Made by a program: the position numbers and the translations under genes. A stretch of 64,000 nt of DNA from Anomaloglossus baeobatrachus (taxonomy: Eukaryota; Chordata; Amphibia; Anura; Aromobatidae), in assembly GCF_048569485.1 (NCBI RefSeq), contig NC_134358.1:239779404-239843403 (forward strand). Reading direction: 5' to 3'. Numbering within the stretch: the stretch's first letter is position 1; the number at the start of each line of letters is the position of its first letter. The notes beneath the pieces are model-generated. The model saw nothing but the letters and a program-made list of their open reading frames with translations. It made no database searches and had not been told where the DNA came from. Shown here piece after piece: positions 61,056-64,000 of this stretch.

Positions 61056-61179
61056 ATAAGGCAATTATATATATAGATATATATATATAGTAGAACCGAG
61101 TTAATTATATTAGTCCGGCCCTCTAAAACCATCCCAACTTCTCATGCGGCCCCATGGGAAAATTAATTGCCCACCCCTG

Positions 61180-61240
61180 GTATAGAGGGAGGTTGTATAT
61201 GAAGAACCTGTGTGGTCTCATACTGTATATAGGGGAAGCG
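61180..61240. repeat. Minisatellite, continuation after the hAT
   Basis: 'gaacctgtgtggtctcatac' and 'tgtatataggggaag' resume the unit seen before 52112. Confidence 0.75.
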
Positions 61241-61914
61241 GTTTATAAGTACTTTCTTAAACATAATAGTGAATAGCGCCATGCAGGGCAGGTTAGGCAG
61301 GGTATTTGGGCATACAGGTATGAATGCTGCTGGGTTGGAGGGCACAGGAGACCTGACAAGATCCCTTTAAACATACAACAGGCAAATCCATTTTTCTAAA
61401 TGTTGTTCCTACAAAGTCATGTATTTGCGTGATGTTGCCTAGCACCGTGACTTGGTTTCATTTACTGATGCCACTTTGATTCCAAGGTGTAGACTTACAA
61501 GTTTATTCATCTGTTCTGACGAAAAGAAGAAATACACATAAATAGGGCTGACGGATGCAATTGAGGACATCAACTGCACATATACCATAGATGTGCACAC
61601 TGCATGTATGGAGCGAGCTTAGAAACTGGAGCTAATCGCAGCAGTTTAACCCTTTCAATGCTGCTGTCAAACATGTGCCTACTATATCATCCAGCATAAG
61701 CCAGTGTGATACATGTTGTGCAAATTTACACTGCTTAGTCTAAATATTAGAATTTAAGGACTGAGTTATGGATAAAATAAATTAAAATTCAACATAACCG
61801 AAACATCCTTATTTGTTGTGTAGATAAATTAATTAGCGAGTACTTGTTTCTGGAAGGGCAAACGTTTACTGTGTATTTCTTCATTAACATAGAGGCATTG
61901 AGGTGCTCAAATAT
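61241..61914. other. No gene seen
   Basis: Unique-looking sequence. Confidence 0.4.
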
Positions 61915-62127
61915 GGGTGGCACGATGGCTTAGTGGTTAGCACTGCAGTATTGTAGCCCTGGGGTCCTGGGTTCAAATCCCACAACGGAAGACATCTGCA
62001 AGGAGTTTGTATATTCTCCCTGTGTTGCGAATTTAGATTGAGTCGCAATGGGGTCAGTGTTGCCAATGTATGTAAAGCACTGTGGAATTAATAGCGCAAT
62101 ATAAACAAATAAATATTATTAAAAAAA
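61915..62127 (+). mobile_element. tRNA-derived SINE with internal deletion
   Basis: Polymerase III promoter boxes are clear: A box TGGCTTAGTGG (61926-61936) and B box GGTTCAAATCC (61970-61980). The body 'catctgcaaggagtttgtat' and the tail 'aatagcgcaatataaa' match a SINE type common in frogs and fish. Part of the usual middle (the segment after 'ttctccc') is missing. The 3' end is A/T-rich ('aaataaatattatta'). Confidence 0.85.
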
Positions 62128-63699
62128 TATGGATGATAAGATGAGACTATAAATCTGTAGCAAGCATACCAGGGGAATCACAATGGTATGGAAATACTAT
62201 ATTTCTGTACCATATTGATAATAATCTCATATCAACAACATCCAAGGATAAAACTGTGATTAGGGAACATATCTCATCCAGAAAAAGTCATTTGTAGACT
62301 CAGGAGATACAACGTGTCTTGTAAATCTGTCAAATCTCTCAGCGATCTCCTCTGCCGGAATATCTGGCAGATTCCATCCGTAAGATAGTCTGTATTTAAC
62401 CCTTTTATTTTTGTAATGTTTTTGTTGTGTGTAAGTCTTTTCTATTATTTTTGTAAACACTGTTCTTTTTTCATATATTAAATATAAAATGTAATAAGTT
62501 TGTTCCTTGGTGCTCTAAACGTATCCCCATCTTCGAAGAAGGGAAATACACCCTGGTTGAGCTACCCTGTGTATGTCATTGTGCATGAAGAGCATCTATC
62601 AGGTGCTTAGGAATGTCGAGTGTGAGTGTGTGCTAGTGTGCCACCCAGGGCAGGCGTCTTGCTCGCCTATAAAAATGTTGAGTGGTGACAGCAAGAAAGT
62701 GTGGTGTGAATGTGTGAACTGCCTGGGGTGCGGTGAACTCATTGCCAGCTAATAGAGTTGGGTGACTGGACGAGTGAGTGTGAGAACCCGAATCTCCCTT
62801 TACAGTCACATCCGAGCCACGGGTGCAGCGAGTGGACGGTGATTGTTATAATATTAGTGGCAGTGTGCATTAATTTTTGGGATTCTTTTAGTAATCCTTG
62901 CACTTAAGAAATGGAGATAAAAAACATCTAGTCAACCAGGGCAATCTCACTACATAATTTTGTTTATTAAGAAATATTTGGAAAATAGTCCCCCCCATTC
63001 TTGTTTTCTTTTCTATATTTTATGTGGTAAGCAATGTTAAGATGGCAGCTTCTTATAAGAAACAAGACAATGCTGTGTTGATCCATCTTTGTGAAGAGAG
63101 AGGTATCATTGGGATGGATACAACTAAAGTTATGTTTATCTGTGCCTTAGCCGGGGGTGATAAAGATGAATACAATGTGGTACTGGACCTAGGGACCAAT
63201 ATTGCACCCACATATCAATCCACAGATCTGGTTCCAGAACTGTCTGACCCAGAAAAGGTACCAGTAGCAACTATGGTTGTCACAATGGGATGACCTTTTG
63301 CTTGCCCCTAATTCTTCAGCAAATGTGAGAATGTGACCCACAAGTGCATCTACAGCTTGTTGTACGAGAACGCCAAGCAAAGTGTGAATTTGCTGAATGC
63401 CAGGCTGAGCGAGAGACTGCACTGCGAAAGGCCATGCAATCTGAGTGAAAGGGCAAGCGAGAGGTTGCAGAGTAAAATGCCTAGCTCAAGCGAGAATACC
63501 AGCTAGAGTTGTACAACTACAAATGCAGCACTCTACCCGACACAGCAGCAAGTCCAATGTACCCACCAAATTTACATATAGTGTAGAGGACTTTCATACT
63601 ATGGGAAAAGATAGGGACTGTTTAACTTTCCTAAGATTTCAAAAGACCTACAGACAGTACAAACTGCCCAGTGAGCAATGGGTCAGGTACCTAACCTAA
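62128..63699 (+). mobile_element. Gypsy-type LTR element fragment: leader and gag part
   Basis: About 62230-62990 has the look of an LTR/leader region but no clear edges. The region 63.05-63.3 kb encodes a gag N-terminus (IHLCEERGI... motif), and 63.57-63.70 kb a further gag segment (RFQKTYRQYKLPSEQW). The element stops abruptly next to the following MITE. Broken, with several breaks; no pol. Fossil. Confidence 0.55.
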
Positions 63700-64000
63700 A
63701 GGTGGTGTCACACACTACGTCACCATTTTCTGTGACGTTGCAGCGACGTCCCGTCGCTGTGTGTGACATCCAGCAACGAGCTGGCCCCTGCTTTGAGGTC
63801 GTTGCTCGTTGCTGAATGTCCTGCTTCATTTTTTCGTCGTCGCTCTCCCGCTGTGACGCACACATCGCTGTGTGTGACAGCGAGAGAGCGACTAAATGAA
63901 GCGAGCAGGGAGCAGGAGCCGGCGTCTGGCAGATGCGGAAAGCTGTAACCAAGGTAAACATCGGGTAACCAAGGGAAGACCTTTCCTTGGTTACCTGATA
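63700..64000. mobile_element. MITE, cut by the window edge
   Basis: Starts 'aaggtggtgtcacacactac'. GACG/CGTC-rich palindromic interior ('cagcgacgtcccgtcgctgt', 'aacgagc'). Ends beyond 64000. Confidence 0.6.

Larger units (their letters stand above)
58324..61077 (-). mobile_element. Helitron, non-autonomous, 2.75 kb
   Basis: On the minus strand it begins TCTATATATATAATTGCC (from 61077) and ends with a hairpin (CCCGAT, 7-base loop, ATCGGG) followed by CCACCTTCTAG. That gives the Helitron hallmarks: 5' TC, 3' CTRR after a short hairpin, insertion between A and T, no target duplication. No Rep/helicase coding region. The body is a series of tandem repeats listed separately. Confidence 0.88.
52113..61179. 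mobile_element. hAT-type DNA transposon, 9.07 kb, non-autonomous
   Basis: The terminal repeats 'cagacctgggcaa' and (inverted right end) 'caggggtgggcaa' match the Charlie-like hAT signature. An exact 8-bp duplication gtatagag flanks it (52105-52112, 61180-61187), which is diagnostic for hAT. Subterminal 'cggcccgcgggccacat' (left) and 'cccatggggccgcatgagaa' (inverted right) are familiar from vertebrate hAT repeats. No transposase is present. The body holds about 560 bp of unique sequence (52170-52730), a 5.4-kb satellite, a TA tract and a Helitron, so the large size comes from later growth. Confidence 0.88.
27415..64000 (-). other. Presumed upstream intron of the GCNT2-like gene (partial)
   Basis: No minus-strand sequence resembling the roughly 300-codon first coding exon of GCNT2 occurs to the right of exon 2, and no other host gene intervenes. 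The remaining 36.6 kb is therefore read as intron. The alternative is that exon 1 is lost and the gene is a relic; the intact splice sites and frames of exons 2 and 3 argue against that. Confidence 0.6.

Noticed and set aside
61926-61980. A tRNA gene suggested by A and B boxes
   Set aside because: The boxes belong to a SINE head; no proper cloverleaf or 3' tRNA end, and the SINE body follows directly.
62260-62460. A minus-strand frame of 66 codons
   Set aside because: Falls in the probable LTR/leader region of a Gypsy fragment; no recognisable domain.

Overview
The window looks like anuran (frog) genomic DNA. The basis is the last two coding exons of a GCNT2-type glycosyltransferase gene on the minus strand, plus a dense load of repeat types that I know from frog genomes: Tc1-like elements, a tRNA-derived SINE, palindromic MITEs, Gypsy LTR elements with 4-bp target duplications, a Penelope-like fragment, a hAT and a Helitron. 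The exact species cannot be read from the sequence. No bacterial-type genes, operons or CRISPR arrays are present.

Host gene: exon 3 (22062-22252) and exon 2 (27325-27414) of a GCNT2-like gene read leftward, with matching splice phases. Everything left of 22062 is 3' UTR or downstream flank. Everything right of 27414 is, as far as can be seen, the long upstream intron; the large first coding exon is not in the window. All the large repeats from 27.4 to 64 kb therefore probably sit inside one host intron.

Left flank (1-22 kb): diverged tandem repeat, Penelope-like fragment, LTR fragment (2.15-3.77 kb), MITEs, a degenerate minisatellite (6.7-7.75 kb), a long-inverted-repeat element split by a minus-strand solo LTR (8.6-10.5 kb), a MITE split by a Gypsy element (12.4-19.0 kb), and a second long-inverted-repeat element (20.1-21.4 kb). 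Exon 3-exon 2 intron: a 1.6-kb Tc1 element inside a palindromic older Tc1 relic, then a minisatellite block split by a fold-back MITE.

Centre (28.4-47.5 kb): a solo LTR inside a fold-back MITE, then a solo LTR split by a 16-kb tandem array of one chromodomain Gypsy element (LTR-internal-LTR-internal-LTR-internal-LTR) with one 4-bp target duplication around the whole block. The pattern of LTR variants indicates DNA-level unequal recombination between the LTRs of one old, already broken insertion.

Right part (47.8-64 kb): MITE, minus-strand solo LTR, minisatellite, and a 9.07-kb hAT element with an exact 8-bp target duplication. The hAT carries a 5.4-kb 36/28-bp satellite with higher-order structure and a 2.75-kb Helitron full of internal tandem repeats. 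A SINE, an LTR-element gag fragment and the start of another MITE close the window.

Coordinates of repeat edges were read by eye; family names rest on memory of the families and not on a search.
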